The translations under genes and the position numbers were made by a program. Below, in pieces: positions 16,057-24,661 of a stretch of DNA of 64,000 nt. A model generated the notes under the pieces. That model was not told where the DNA came from and ran no database searches. It saw only the letters and a list, made by a program, of their open reading frames with translations. This DNA is from Conexibacter sp. SYSU D00693 (GTDB lineage: Bacteria; Actinomycetota; Thermoleophilia; Solirubrobacterales; Solirubrobacteraceae): the NCBI RefSeq assembly GCF_017084525.1, contig NZ_CP070950.1:4030001-4094000 (forward strand). Reading direction: 5' to 3'. Positions within the stretch are counted from its first letter, which is position 1, and every line of letters starts with the position of its first letter.

Positions 16057-16443
16057 ATGAGCACCACGACCGTCACGTACCAGGCCAAGGGCGTCACGCT
16101 CACGGACATCGGCGCCCAGAAGGTGCAGGAGTTCCTCGCCTCCCAGGGCGAGGCCGGCGCCTCGGCGGGCCTGCGTGTCGGGGTCCGCGGCGGCGGCTGC
16201 TCGGGCTTCCAGTACCAGCTGGCCTTCGACGAGCAGCGCGACGGCGACGTGATCTTCGAGGACCACGGCGTGAAGATCCTCGTCGACTCCCAGAGCCTCC
16301 CGTACGTCGACGGCTCGGTCATCGACTACCTCGACCAGCTCACCGGCGCGGGCTTCAAGGTCGAGAACCCGAACGTCGTGGCCGCCTGTGGCTGCGGCTC
16401 CTCGTTCCGCGTTGCCGACGAGGAGCAGGTCAGCGCCGTCTGA
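16057..16443 (+). CDS. erpA: A-type iron-sulfur cluster carrier (IscA/ErpA/HesB family)
   Basis: A 128-residue HesB/IscA/SufA-family protein that receives and delivers Fe-S clusters. The three cluster-binding cysteines are C48 in GGGCSGFQYQL and C111 and C113 in ACGCGSSF. The first dozen residues are extra to the core domain. The name erpA is by similarity only; in actinobacteria the same protein may be called SufA. The last five codons (16429-16443) form the left arm of a 15-bp inverted repeat that belongs to the tandem element downstream, so the 3' end of the gene is itself part of that repeat. Confidence 0.9.
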   Translation: MSTTTVTYQAKGVTLTDIGAQKVQEFLASQGEAGASAGLRVGVRGGGCSGFQYQLAFDEQRDGDVIFEDHGVKILVDSQSLPYVDGSVIDYLDQLTGAGFKVENPNVVAACGCGSSFRVADEEQVSAV

Positions 16444-16680
16444 GGGGCGCCTCGACGCCCCTGGCGGCGTCATCACCACAGGCCCGTGCGTCCGCACTGT
16501 GCCTGTGGCTCTTCCTTGCCAGTGACGACGATCCGCGCCTCAGACGGCGCTGACGTCAGCGCCGTCTGAGGGGCGCCTCGACGCCCCTGGCGGCGTCATC
16601 ACCACAGGCCCGTGCGTCCGCACTGTGCCTGTGGCTCTTCCTCGCCAGTGACGACGATCCGCGCCTCAGACGGCGCTGAC
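16429..16680. repeat. Tandem duplication of a 126-bp palindromic element
   Basis: Two head-to-tail copies (16429-16554 and 16555-16680) differ at one base (T versus C in CTTCCTTGCC/CTTCCTCGCC). Each copy is bounded by perfect 15-bp inverted repeats, GTCAGCGCCGTCTGA at the left and its complement at the right. Inside are a 7-bp stem AGGGGCG/CGCCCCT and a longer hairpin with CCACAGGC/GCCTGTGG arms. Where the copies meet, the arms make a perfect 30-bp palindrome (16540-16569). A degenerate third left arm follows at 16681-16695. Copy 1 starts inside the carrier gene's last codons. No ORF is carried. It could be a terminator-like RNA structure that was duplicated, or a MITE-like element. Confidence 0.85.
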
Positions 16681-16703
16681 GTCTTCGCCGTCTGACCCCG
16701 CGC

Positions 16704-16728
16704 CTCACGCGCCTCGCGGGCGCGTGAG
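16704..16728. other. Strong hairpin upstream of the PucR gene
   Basis: CTCACGCGCC and GGCGCGTGAG form a perfect 10-bp stem with a 5-nt loop, ending 13 nt before ATG 16742. With the tandem element it fills the whole 298-bp gap. It may end the carrier transcript or occlude the PucR ribosome site. Confidence 0.5.
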
Positions 16729-16741
16729 AGGGTGACGGGCG

Positions 16742-17962
16742 ATGTCCGACGTCGCCCACCCGCTGGCGCCGCCCGACGGCGGCGGCCACGTCGAGGAGCT
16801 CGCCGCCGCGCTCGACGTCCCGAGCCTCGCCGCGCACCTCGCGGACGTGCTCGTCCACGACGCCTACGGGGAGGTCGCGCCCGGGACGCGGCTGCCCGCG
16901 CTGCTGCAGGCCTCGTGCGACGCGAAGGTCAGCGCGCTGCGCGACGTCCTGCGCGGCGAGCGCCCGAGCCACGCCGTCACCTCGCCCGAGACGACCGCGG
17001 TCGCCGTGGAGCTCGCGCGCCTGCGCGTGCCGACCACGACGATCGAGCGCTCGTACCGCATCGGCCAGGAGGCCGTCTGGCAGTGGTGGCTCGACGAGGT
17101 CGACGCGTACGTCGCGCGCACCGGCGCCTCGGCCACCGACATCCTGCGGGCGACGACGCCGGTGATGTTCGAGGTCATCGACCGGCTGCTGACCGCGACC
17201 CTCGAGACCTACGACGAGACGGTCGAGGCGCGGCGGCGGTCGGTCGCCGAGCGCCGGCGGCGGCTCGTCGCGCAGGTGCTCGACGGGGAGCTCGACGCGC
17301 CGGGCGCCGACGCCGAGCGCCTGCTGCGCTACCGCTTCGACGGTCACCACGTGACGGCCGTCCTGACCGCCGGCTCGTGGCGGGCGACCGAGCGCCTCGC
17401 GGCGCGCCTGCACGACCTCCTCGGCGCGCAGGGGCTGCTGCTCGTCGAGGACGGCCTCACCGGCGGCGTCGCCTGGCTGCGCGTCCCCGAGGTCGGCCTC
17501 GGTGCGCGCGAGGCGGTCGCCCGGGCGGTGACCGCGGCCGAGGCGGGCGCGGCGTTCGGCGATCCCGGAGCGGGCGTCGAGGGGTTCCGCCGCTCGCACG
17601 CCGACGCCCGCGCCACCGCCCGCGTGCGTGAGCGCCTCGGCGACCAGGCATCCGCGGTGACCTGGCCCGACGACGTGCGCATCGAGACGCTGGGCCTCAT
17701 GGCGCCGGTCACGGGCCGCCGCCTCGCCGACGCCGAGCTGGAGGCCGTCCGCGACCTCTCGCCGGCGGCTCGCGAGACGCTCGCGGCGTGGCTCGTCACG
17801 GGGTCGAACGTCGCGGCGGCCGCGCGGCTGGGCGTCCACGAGCACACCGTCCGCAACCGCCTGCGGGAGGTCGAGCGGCGGCTGGGGGCCGACCTGCGCG
17901 CGCGCCGGACCGAGCTCCACGTGGCGCTGCGCCTCGACGCGGTCCTCGAGCCCGCGGACTGA
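16742..17962 (+). CDS. PucR/CdaR-type helix-turn-helix transcriptional regulator
   Basis: A 406-residue regulator. The C-terminal PucR-type helix-turn-helix is SNVAAAARLGVHEHTVRNRLREVERRLG (about residues 363-390). It follows a GGDEF-like/CdaR middle region (about 195-330), which in these proteins lacks cyclase residues. The N-terminal region resembles the RsbRD/TetR-like helical sensor found in actinobacterial PucR proteins (RIGQEAVWQWW near 105). The ligand is unknown. No catabolic operon is directly linked: the next genes start from their own promoter (TAGCGT at 18030-18035). Confidence 0.82.
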   Translation: MSDVAHPLAPPDGGGHVEELAAALDVPSLAAHLADVLVHDAYGEVAPGTRLPALLQASCDAKVSALRDVLRGERPSHAVTSPETTAVAVELARLRVPTTTIERSYRIGQEAVWQWWLDEVDAYVARTGASATDILRATTPVMFEVIDRLLTATLETYDETVEARRRSVAERRRRLVAQVLDGELDAPGADAERLLRYRFDGHHVTAVLTAGSWRATERLAARLHDLLGAQGLLLVEDGLTGGVAWLRVPEVGLGAREAVARAVTAAEAGAAFGDPGAGVEGFRRSHADARATARVRERLGDQASAVTWPDDVRIETLGLMAPVTGRRLADAELEAVRDLSPAARETLAAWLVTGSNVAAAARLGVHEHTVRNRLREVERRLGADLRARRTELHVALRLDAVLEPAD

Positions 17963-18041
17963 CGGCTTCCGACAACCGCCGGGGCGTCCGCTCACGCATG
18001 TCGTGATGGCCCGCGGCGCGCGACGGGCGTAGCGTCGCCCC

Positions 18042-18470
18042 ATGGCACCCCCGCCCCGTCCGGTCGCCGAGGTCGTCTGGAAGGTCCACCGCGCGCTCTA
18101 CACGAAGACGCGCGGGCGGATCGGCCACCACTTCCTCGGGATGACGACGCTCCTGCTGACGACGAAGGGGCGCAAGACGGGACAGCAGCGCTCGACGGCG
18201 CTCATGTACCTGGAGGACGGCCCGGGGCTGGCGGTCGTCGCGTCGAACCTCGGCAGCGACAAGCCGCCGGCGTGGTGGCTGAACCTCAAGGCGATGCCCG
18301 CGGCCGAGATCCGGATCGGCCCCGAGCGCCGCGTCGTCCGCGGCCGGGAGACGACCGACGACGAGCGCGAGCGCCTGTGGCCGCGGTTCGTCGACCTGTA
18401 CCCCGACTACGCGGAGTACGAGCGGATGACCGACCGGCGGATCCCGATCGTGATGCTGGAGCCGGCGTGA
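18042..18470 (+). CDS. F420-dependent nitroreductase family protein (DDN/deazaflavin oxidoreductase)
   Basis: A 142-residue split beta-barrel protein of the deazaflavin (F420)-dependent nitroreductase family. Typical blocks are LLLTTKGRKTGQQRSTALMYLEDG (about residues 37-60), VASNLGSDKPPAWWLNLKA (about 67-85) and the C-terminal YAEYERMTDRRIPIVML. These enzymes use reduced F420 to reduce quinones or xenobiotics. The substrate is unknown. TAGCGT lies 6 nt before ATG 18042. The stop overlaps the GTG of the FAD oxidoreductase gene (GTGA), so the two redox enzymes are probably coexpressed. Confidence 0.88.
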   Translation: MAPPPRPVAEVVWKVHRALYTKTRGRIGHHFLGMTTLLLTTKGRKTGQQRSTALMYLEDGPGLAVVASNLGSDKPPAWWLNLKAMPAAEIRIGPERRVVRGRETTDDERERLWPRFVDLYPDYAEYERMTDRRIPIVMLEPA

Positions 18471-19951
18471 GCGCCGTCGAGCAGGCCGACGTCGTCGTGG
18501 TGGGCGGCCGGATCGCCGGGTCGGCCGTCGCGATCACCCTCGCCCGCGGTGGCCGCAAGGTCGTCGTCCTCGAGCGCCGCTCGTTCCCGTCGGACACGCT
18601 CTCGACCCACGTCCTCGTGCCCTACGCGGTCGCCGAGGCGGCGCGGCTCGGGGCGCTCGAGCGGCTGCTGGCCACTGGCGCCCAGCGCTCGCCCTACGTC
18701 CACGTCGGCGCCGGGAACGTCCAGCTCACCGAGCACTGGCCGACGGCGGAGGGCATCGGCTACGGGCTCTGCATCCCGCGCCCCGAGCAGGACCACGCCT
18801 TCATGGAGACCGCCCGCGCGGCCGGCGCCGACGTCCGCGAGCGCGCGGACGTGACGGAGGTCGTCTGGCGCGACGGCCGCGCGGCAGGCGTCCGGTACGT
18901 CGACGCCGACGGCGCCGAGCACGAGCTGCACGCCCGGCTCGTCGTCGGGGCCGACGGCCGGCGCTCCACGATCGCGGCGGAGGTCGGCTCGTGGCGGCCC
19001 TACCGCGGCTCGCGCAACGGGCGCGGCGCGGCGTTCCGCTACATGGACGACCCGCGCGCCGGCGACCGCCGGTGGGGCGAGACGATGTCCCAGTGGCGGT
19101 GGGGCCGGAACATCGGCTACACGTTCCCCGTCTTCCCGGGCCGGGTGATCTGCCTGCTCATGCCGCCCGCCGAGGAGATCGGTGCGATGCGCCGCGACCC
19201 CGACGGCGCCTGGGACGCGCTGCTGGCCAGCGACCCGGACGGCATCGGCTGGCGCCTCGAGGGCGCCACCAACCGCACCAAGCTGCGGTCGACCGCGGAG
19301 ACGACGTCGTTCTTCCGCGCGTCGAGCGGTCCGGGCTGGGCGCTCGCGGGCGACGCCGGCCACTTCAAGGACCCGGTCATCGGCTCGGGCCAGCGCGACG
19401 CCCTGCGCTTCGGCCGGCGCCTGGGCGAGCTGGTCGCGCCGGTCCTCGACGAGGGCGGCAGCGATGCCGAGCTCGACGCGGCCCTGCGGACGTGGGAGCG
19501 CGAGCGCGACCGCCAGTGCAACGCGTCCTACCACTGGGGCTGTCGCGAGAGCGCCCCGACCGAGCCGGCGACGCCGCTGCTCCAGGAGGTCATCCGCACC
19601 TTCGAGGGCAACCCGGCCCACCTGTCGCACAACTTCAACCGCACGCTCGAGCCCGAGCGCGCCGCCGGCCCGCGGGCGCTCGCCCTCGGCCTCCTCAACG
19701 CCCTGCACCGCCACCCGGGCCGCCGCGGCGAGATCCTGCGCGAGGCGCTCGACGAGCTCCCCGCCGAGCTCGGCATCCGCGCCGACCGCTGGTTCGGCGT
19801 CTTCCGCGCTTCCTCCTCCCGCCCCACCGAGCGCCCGGACTTCGACTGGCCGCCCCCGCCGGCGCCGTCGGCGCGCCGGGCCGCGCCGGAGCCGGGCGTC
19901 GACCCGGAGGAGGCGCTCGCGCGGGCACACGAGGTCGTCATGGGCGTCTGA
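18467..19951 (+). CDS. FAD-dependent oxidoreductase (PHBH/geranylgeranyl reductase-like)
   Basis: A 494-residue flavoprotein. The N-terminal ADP-binding fold is ADVVVVGGRIAGSAVAITLA (residues 7-26), with R in place of the third-position Gly, a variant common in this subgroup. VVGADGRRSTIA is the DG motif (about 164-175). WALAGDAGHFKDPVIGSG is the GD motif, contacting FAD ribityl (about 294-311). The fold is that of aromatic hydroxylases and halogenase-like monooxygenases; the substrate is unknown. The GTG start is coupled to the upstream F420 oxidoreductase. A Pro-rich C-terminal extension follows the catalytic core. Confidence 0.85.
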   Translation: MSAVEQADVVVVGGRIAGSAVAITLARGGRKVVVLERRSFPSDTLSTHVLVPYAVAEAARLGALERLLATGAQRSPYVHVGAGNVQLTEHWPTAEGIGYGLCIPRPEQDHAFMETARAAGADVRERADVTEVVWRDGRAAGVRYVDADGAEHELHARLVVGADGRRSTIAAEVGSWRPYRGSRNGRGAAFRYMDDPRAGDRRWGETMSQWRWGRNIGYTFPVFPGRVICLLMPPAEEIGAMRRDPDGAWDALLASDPDGIGWRLEGATNRTKLRSTAETTSFFRASSGPGWALAGDAGHFKDPVIGSGQRDALRFGRRLGELVAPVLDEGGSDAELDAALRTWERERDRQCNASYHWGCRESAPTEPATPLLQEVIRTFEGNPAHLSHNFNRTLEPERAAGPRALALGLLNALHRHPGRRGEILREALDELPAELGIRADRWFGVFRASSSRPTERPDFDWPPPPAPSARRAAPEPGVDPEEALARAHEVVMGV

Positions 19952-20005
19952 CCGTTCGGCCCGCGGCGCTCAAGGCGGGCGGTCGGGAGGGCGACACAGG
20001 GCGCA

Positions 20006-22084
20006 GTGCGCGTGCGCGGACCCCTGCTCGCTTGTGCCCTGCTGCTGACGGCCCCGTCGGCGGCGGTCGCCGGCTGGGCGGCGCCGGTGAGCGTGGGCGG
20101 TCCCGGCCAGGACGTCCTCGACGGCGCGATCGCCTCGGGCGCCGGCCGCACCGCCATCACCTGGACGACCAGCGGTGCCGACGGCGGTGAGCGCCACCAG
20201 TGGCTCGCGCTCGGCACGACCTCCGGGTCTGTCGGTGCGCCGATCGACCTGGGCGTCGCCCGCGGCTCGGGCCGCGTCGCCGTCGACGGGCTGACCGGCG
20301 CGGTCGTCGTCGCGTGGACGACGTGGTGGGACGAGGTGCGCGTCGCCGCGGTCCCGGCCGGTGGGACGTCGCCCGGCCCTGATGTCGCGCTGGGCACGGT
20401 GGAGGCCGACGAGGTCTGGCACAGCTCGAGCGCGCCGGCGACGGACGCCCCGCTCGCCGTGACCGCTGCGGCGGGTCGCCTGTCGGTCGCCTGGCGGTCG
20501 CGGAGCAGCGACCGCATCGTCATCGCCCGCGGCGCAGCCCCTGGCGCCGGCCAGGCCCCGAAGCTCGACGGCCCGACGCCCGTCTCCACGGCACTCGGCT
20601 CCTCTGAGGTCCCGCCGGAGCTCGTCGCCACCGCGCTGCCCGACGGCGGCGCGCTGCTCGCGTGGACCGGTGCCGGCGACGGTCACGACGCCGTGCGCCT
20701 CGAAGCTGCGGCCGTCCCGGCCTCCGGCACGCCAGGGACCGTCGAGCCGATCGGCGACCCGGCCCGCGCCGCCACCGGCATCAGCCTGGACGCCGACGCC
20801 CTCGGCCGCGCGGTCCTCACGTTCGTCGACGGGCAGGCCGACTGGTTCACCGGCGACGTCGCCGCGGCGTTCCGTCCCGCGCAGGGGCCGTTCGGCGCGG
20901 TCCAGCCGACCGGCAGCCCGACCGGCGCGACGCTCGCCCCTGGCGCAGCGAACCCGGGCACGCACGTCGACGTCAGCCCCGACGGCCGCGTCCTCGCCGG
21001 CTGGCCCAGCGTCTCCGGCCCGACCGAGAACAGCTTCGGGGGCGCGCCTCCCGCCTTCGCCCGTGGCACGACCGCCTCCGGCGTCCTCGACCCGCCGGCG
21101 ACAGTGGGCGGCGTGGACTACGCGGACGACGACGTGGTCGTCGCGGTCGACCAGCAGGGCACGGGCGTCGTCGCGTCCGACAGCGGCTGGTGGCAGGGCG
21201 CCGTCGCCGCGCGGGTCGACGCGTCCGGCGCCACCAACGCGGCAGCGCTCGTGTGCCCCGCCACGGTGGCCCACGCGATCGGCGCCGTCCAGCCGGCCAG
21301 CGGGCAGCCGCTGGTCCTGTGGCGCCAGCGCCATCCGCGCCGGGCGCAGCGCAGCCTCTTCCTCTCGCGCGGCGACACCAGCGCGGACGTCGCGCCCTGC
21401 TCGCGGACGACCGGGGCGATCGTCGCCACGCCCACCGCTGCGCCGATCGGCACCTCGGTCCAGTTCGACGCCACCGCTGCCCTGGACCCCGAGCTCCCCG
21501 AGGCCGAGGTCTCCTGGCGCTTCGTGGCCCCGGACGAGACCGCGACCGAGTGGACGCCGTGGGCGCCCTCGCGCCGGCACCGCCACACCTTCACCGTCCC
21601 CGGCTGGCACCGCGTCGAGGTCGCGCTCGACAGCGAGGGCCGCAGCGAGCACTGGACCGCCGCGAACGGCGGCGTCTTCGTCTGCGAGCCGAGTGGCTGC
21701 CCAGTCGGGTTCGTCGGGACGCCGTGGTCGTCGTGGCGTCCGCCCACGCCTCCGCCCCAGCGCGTCGCGCGCCGCGCGGTCGTGCGCAAGCCGGGGCTCC
21801 AGCTGCCGTCCGTCGTCACGCGCGGCGACCTCGCGAAGACCGGCCTGCGCTTCGCCCTGCGCCTCCCGCGCGCCGATCGCGCGACCGCGACACTGAAGCT
21901 CCCCGGTGCCGGCACGCTCGGCACCGCGCAGGTCAAGGCCGTGCGCGGCACGACGCAGGTCCGCCTCGCGCTCACCAAGGCCGGCAAGACCCGCCTGCGC
22001 CGCTCGAGCCGCCGCGTGCTGCGCGTGGACGTGCACACCAAGGGCGGCGTGCGGCTGGGGCGGTCGCTGCGGCTGAAGGGCTGA
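20006..22084 (+). CDS. Large secreted protein with PKD-like domain
   Basis: A 692-residue exported protein. The GTG start gives a signal peptide (VRVRGPLLACALLLTAPSAAVA, cleavage near residue 23). The body (about 25-460) is made of repeated beta-rich blocks of the type 'GAVVVAWTT', 'RLSVAWRSR' and 'GGALLAWTG', suggesting a propeller of about six blades. A PKD-like domain follows (PIGTSVQFDATAALDPELPE, near 475, then HTFTVPGWHRVEVAL). The C-terminal 90 residues are the basic, beta-rich 'LRLPRADRATATLKL' module seen in many secreted proteins of Thermoleophilia. No catalytic motif is seen. It probably lies on the cell surface. Confidence 0.72.
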   Translation: MRVRGPLLACALLLTAPSAAVAGWAAPVSVGGPGQDVLDGAIASGAGRTAITWTTSGADGGERHQWLALGTTSGSVGAPIDLGVARGSGRVAVDGLTGAVVVAWTTWWDEVRVAAVPAGGTSPGPDVALGTVEADEVWHSSSAPATDAPLAVTAAAGRLSVAWRSRSSDRIVIARGAAPGAGQAPKLDGPTPVSTALGSSEVPPELVATALPDGGALLAWTGAGDGHDAVRLEAAAVPASGTPGTVEPIGDPARAATGISLDADALGRAVLTFVDGQADWFTGDVAAAFRPAQGPFGAVQPTGSPTGATLAPGAANPGTHVDVSPDGRVLAGWPSVSGPTENSFGGAPPAFARGTTASGVLDPPATVGGVDYADDDVVVAVDQQGTGVVASDSGWWQGAVAARVDASGATNAAALVCPATVAHAIGAVQPASGQPLVLWRQRHPRRAQRSLFLSRGDTSADVAPCSRTTGAIVATPTAAPIGTSVQFDATAALDPELPEAEVSWRFVAPDETATEWTPWAPSRRHRHTFTVPGWHRVEVALDSEGRSEHWTAANGGVFVCEPSGCPVGFVGTPWSSWRPPTPPPQRVARRAVVRKPGLQLPSVVTRGDLAKTGLRFALRLPRADRATATLKLPGAGTLGTAQVKAVRGTTQVRLALTKAGKTRLRRSSRRVLRVDVHTKGGVRLGRSLRLKG

Positions 22085-22090
22085 CCTGCG

Positions 22091-22714
22091 TTGAGCAGGA
22101 GCGATCCGCGACGACCGATCGTGCGTTGGAGCGCCAGGCGACGGCTGTGCCGCCCAACGGCGCTCTTCGCGATCTTCGTGACTGGCGCCCTTGCGTGTGG
22201 GTTCGTGGGTTGCGGCGATGAGCCGACGTTCAGCAACCTCGACGAGATGCGGGGGACGATCGACGGTGTCGGGCTCGACGACCCCGAGACGACCGTCTTC
22301 GAGCGCTTCGGGTCGGTCGAACGGGACGGCAGGTACAGCGCCCCGGTGGAGCCGCGCAACGCCGGAAGGCCGGTCTACGGGCCCGGGACGGTGGACGGCC
22401 CGCGGCGTGGCGGTCAGGGCGGAGCCCTGCTGCGGTACAGCGACGGCGTCTTTGCGAGTGACGCTCGTCGTCGCGTGTACTACATGCTGTTCACGAGCCG
22501 CGGCCTGAAGACGAGTCGCGGCGTGGGCATCGGCAACCGCCTAGCGAAGGTCAAGTCTGTCTACGGAGACATAGCGCGCTGCGGCCGACGCAACGTGGAC
22601 TCCGGGTACACCGCATACGAGTTCTGCCGGGTCAGGTTGAGCGCGACGCGCTGGCTGTGGTTCGGCGGCGACCCGGTCCGCTCCGTCGCGTTGTCGACGG
22701 TCGCCATGGGTTGA
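22091..22714 (+). CDS. Hypothetical exported protein (possible lipoprotein)
   Basis: A 207-residue ORF starting at TTG 22091, with an in-frame GTG at 22121 as an equally good start. The N-terminus is a hydrophobic segment (TALFAIFVTGALACGFVGCG) that could be a signal with a lipobox-like cysteine. The mature part contains FERFGSVERDG and GVGIGNRLAKVKSVYGDI, the latter recalling small exported actinobacterial proteins that track 'x-VKxxYG'. I do not recognise a named family. Codon use is less extreme than in flanking operons, marking the left edge of the accessory stretch. Confidence 0.6.
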   Translation: MSRSDPRRPIVRWSARRRLCRPTALFAIFVTGALACGFVGCGDEPTFSNLDEMRGTIDGVGLDDPETTVFERFGSVERDGRYSAPVEPRNAGRPVYGPGTVDGPRRGGQGGALLRYSDGVFASDARRRVYYMLFTSRGLKTSRGVGIGNRLAKVKSVYGDIARCGRRNVDSGYTAYEFCRVRLSATRWLWFGGDPVRSVALSTVAMG

Positions 22715-22775
22715 GTGGGTGCTCCCACGTCGGCGCTCTCCTGCGGTCGACCGCCTTTTGCGACATCGAGCCGGC

Positions 22776-23060
22776 ATGGGTGTACCTCGAGACCCGACGT
22801 GGTACGGCCTACCACTCAGCATGTCTGGCTCGGCTGACGACCGCGGGGACTTCTGGGACGGCCTAGGGCCCCAGAGCGCCCTCGGCAGGGTGATGTACTA
22901 CGTCTTCGGTGCGTTCCTCATCGCGAGCTTCGTCGGCCGCGACAAAGCCGGATGGGAGGAAGCGAGTGGCGTGCTGGCGATGGTCTGGCTGGTACTCGGC
23001 GCCGTCGTTCTGGTGCGTAGATGGAAGTCGTCGTCGAGGCGACGGCGGCATTCGCACTAG
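22776..23060 (+). CDS. Small hypothetical membrane protein
   Basis: A 94-residue ORF from ATG 22776 (ATG 22821 is an alternative that would drop 15 residues). Two hydrophobic segments, VMYYVFGAFLIASFVG and VLAMVWLVLGAVVLV, are separated by a charged loop, and the tail is basic (RRWKSSSRRRR). The topology suggests a two-helix membrane protein with both ends inside. No family is recognised and no operon partner is evident. Confidence 0.5.
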   Translation: MGVPRDPTWYGLPLSMSGSADDRGDFWDGLGPQSALGRVMYYVFGAFLIASFVGRDKAGWEEASGVLAMVWLVLGAVVLVRRWKSSSRRRRHSH

Positions 23061-23170
23061 GGAGTGGCGACCACTGCCCTGTGACGGTGCGAGGCCTCGT
23101 GCCTTGATGGCTCTGGCATCCCAGTCGTGACTGTCGAACGCCGCAACCCAGTTCATCGCCCCGCGTTGTC

Positions 23171-23592
23171 ATGATCGTGCGACCGATCAATCAGCTCGCC
23201 TGTCTCGGGATCGCGCTCGCCTCCGCCCTTGGGGCTGCGAGTGCGGATGCCGCCTCCCTCAGCCAGGTCGTTGCGACGGACAGACCGGTCCCCATTGCGG
23301 CATCCACCAGCTGGCTGGGCCCGCGGTCCGTGACGGGCGGGTGTGGTGGACACGCTGGGGGCGGACAAGCCGGTTGGAGAGCCTGACCGCTCAAGGACGG
23401 CGCACGACGACGGCCATCGCCCAAACGGCCTCCGGCCGGGCAGCGATCGGCGTCGCCGCCACCCGCTCCGACGTGTACGTGAGCGCCATGACGCCCGCCA
23501 ACGGTCAGTGCGGGATCGACCCGGCGGGATCGAACCGGCCGCCGGTCTGCGGCGTGTACCGGGTGCGAGCAGTCTCGAAAGGTCCCCGATGA
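23171..23592 (+). pseudogene. Frameshifted remnant of a secreted propeller-like protein
   Basis: ATG 23171 opens a clean signal peptide (ACLGIALASALGAASADA) and then ATDRPVPIAASTSWLG. That matches the start of the family represented by the gene at 25026. Near 23315-23335 the sense sequence moves to another frame, which reads on as DGRVWWTRWGRTSRLESL and further to 23592. Both halves have coding-like codon use. A single-base loss between them would explain this. The restored product would be about 140 residues, far shorter than its 349-residue relative, so the 3' part is also missing. Confidence 0.5.
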
Positions 23593-23659
23593 GCCTCCGC
23601 GGCGTCGTCACCGTGCGGTGATCGTGCGCTCTCGGGCTCAGGGACGCAACCCGGTGCCG

Positions 23660-24661
23660 ATGGGCGCAACTCGACTTCGGCGTGCGAGTTCAAGTCACGT
23701 GCCACTTCGAGCCGTCCTCCTGGCCTCAGGCGTCGCGCTCTCGGTCGGCGCGGCTTCGGCGGGGGCTGCGACGGTACGGGTGGTCGAGGTGATCGATCCG
23801 CACAGCCCCGACCCGGGTCCCCAGGTCGAGTTCGTGGCTGCGCCGGGGGAGCGCAACCACGTCGAGGTTGCGTGGGTGGCGGGCGAGCTGCGCATCAACG
23901 ACAGCGGCGCGGACCTGACCGTGGCACCGGGCTGCCGGATGGTGAACGCACCGCACCTGGTTGCGTGTCAGGCCGGAGTGGAGGCTGAGCCGCTGGGCAT
24001 GTTCGCCTTCCTCGCTGACGGCGACGACTTCCTCAGCGGCGGACCCGGGCCGGACGTCATCCGCGGCGGGCCGGGGGACGACTTCATCGACGCTGGTCGG
24101 GGACCGGACCTCGTCTTCGGAGACGACGGAGACGACGTCCTGCGCCTCAGCTCAGGCCAGGAGATCGACGAGCTCCATGGCGGGACGGGGCGTGACCTCC
24201 TGCGCGGCGACCCAGCCCGGCCGCTTCCGAGCCTCGCGCGCTTCGACCTGAGCAAGCGGAGGGCGCTGCTCGTGTGCGATGGCGGCGTTGCAGAGCAGCC
24301 CCGGATGGACGAGGTGCGCCGTTGCGAGCGCGTGGAGTACGGCTGGGGCGCGAGCGTTCCCGCCAGGCCCAGGTTCACCCCGACCTCCGCCGTCTTCCAG
24401 TTCCAGTGCCCCTCCAACAAGCGGCTGGGGACGCGCGGGACCTGCCGGGGGCGCTACCGGGTTGCGGGTCGCCGCCGCGGCTCCGCGCGCTTCTCCGTGA
24501 CGGCCGGCCAGCGCCGCACCGTCCGGGTGCCGCTGCGCGTCGCGAACCGCGCGACCCGTCGCTACGCGATCTCCCTCACGGCCACCGGCCAGTACCGCAC
24601 GCGTCGCGTTGCGTTCCGGTCGGGCTGGGTCATCGCGGTCGACGACCCGCGACGGCGTTGA
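23660..24661 (+). CDS. Secreted RTX-like calcium-binding repeat protein
   Basis: A 333-residue exported protein. The start could be ATG 23660 or GTG 23699; both lead into the signal peptide VLLASGVALSVGAASAGAA. Residues about 125-180 carry glycine/aspartate nonapeptide repeats of the haemolysin type (GGPGPDVIRGGPGDDFID, FGDDGDDVLR), which bind Ca2+ in a parallel beta-roll. A Cys-containing beta-rich C-terminal domain ends in a basic module (RRYAISLTATGQYRTRRVAF). A divergent relative lies at 26906-27859 on the other strand. It is probably a surface or secreted structural protein; no catalytic residues are seen. Confidence 0.7.
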   Translation: MGATRLRRASSSHVPLRAVLLASGVALSVGAASAGAATVRVVEVIDPHSPDPGPQVEFVAAPGERNHVEVAWVAGELRINDSGADLTVAPGCRMVNAPHLVACQAGVEAEPLGMFAFLADGDDFLSGGPGPDVIRGGPGDDFIDAGRGPDLVFGDDGDDVLRLSSGQEIDELHGGTGRDLLRGDPARPLPSLARFDLSKRRALLVCDGGVAEQPRMDEVRRCERVEYGWGASVPARPRFTPTSAVFQFQCPSNKRLGTRGTCRGRYRVAGRRRGSARFSVTAGQRRTVRVPLRVANRATRRYAISLTATGQYRTRRVAFRSGWVIAVDDPRRR

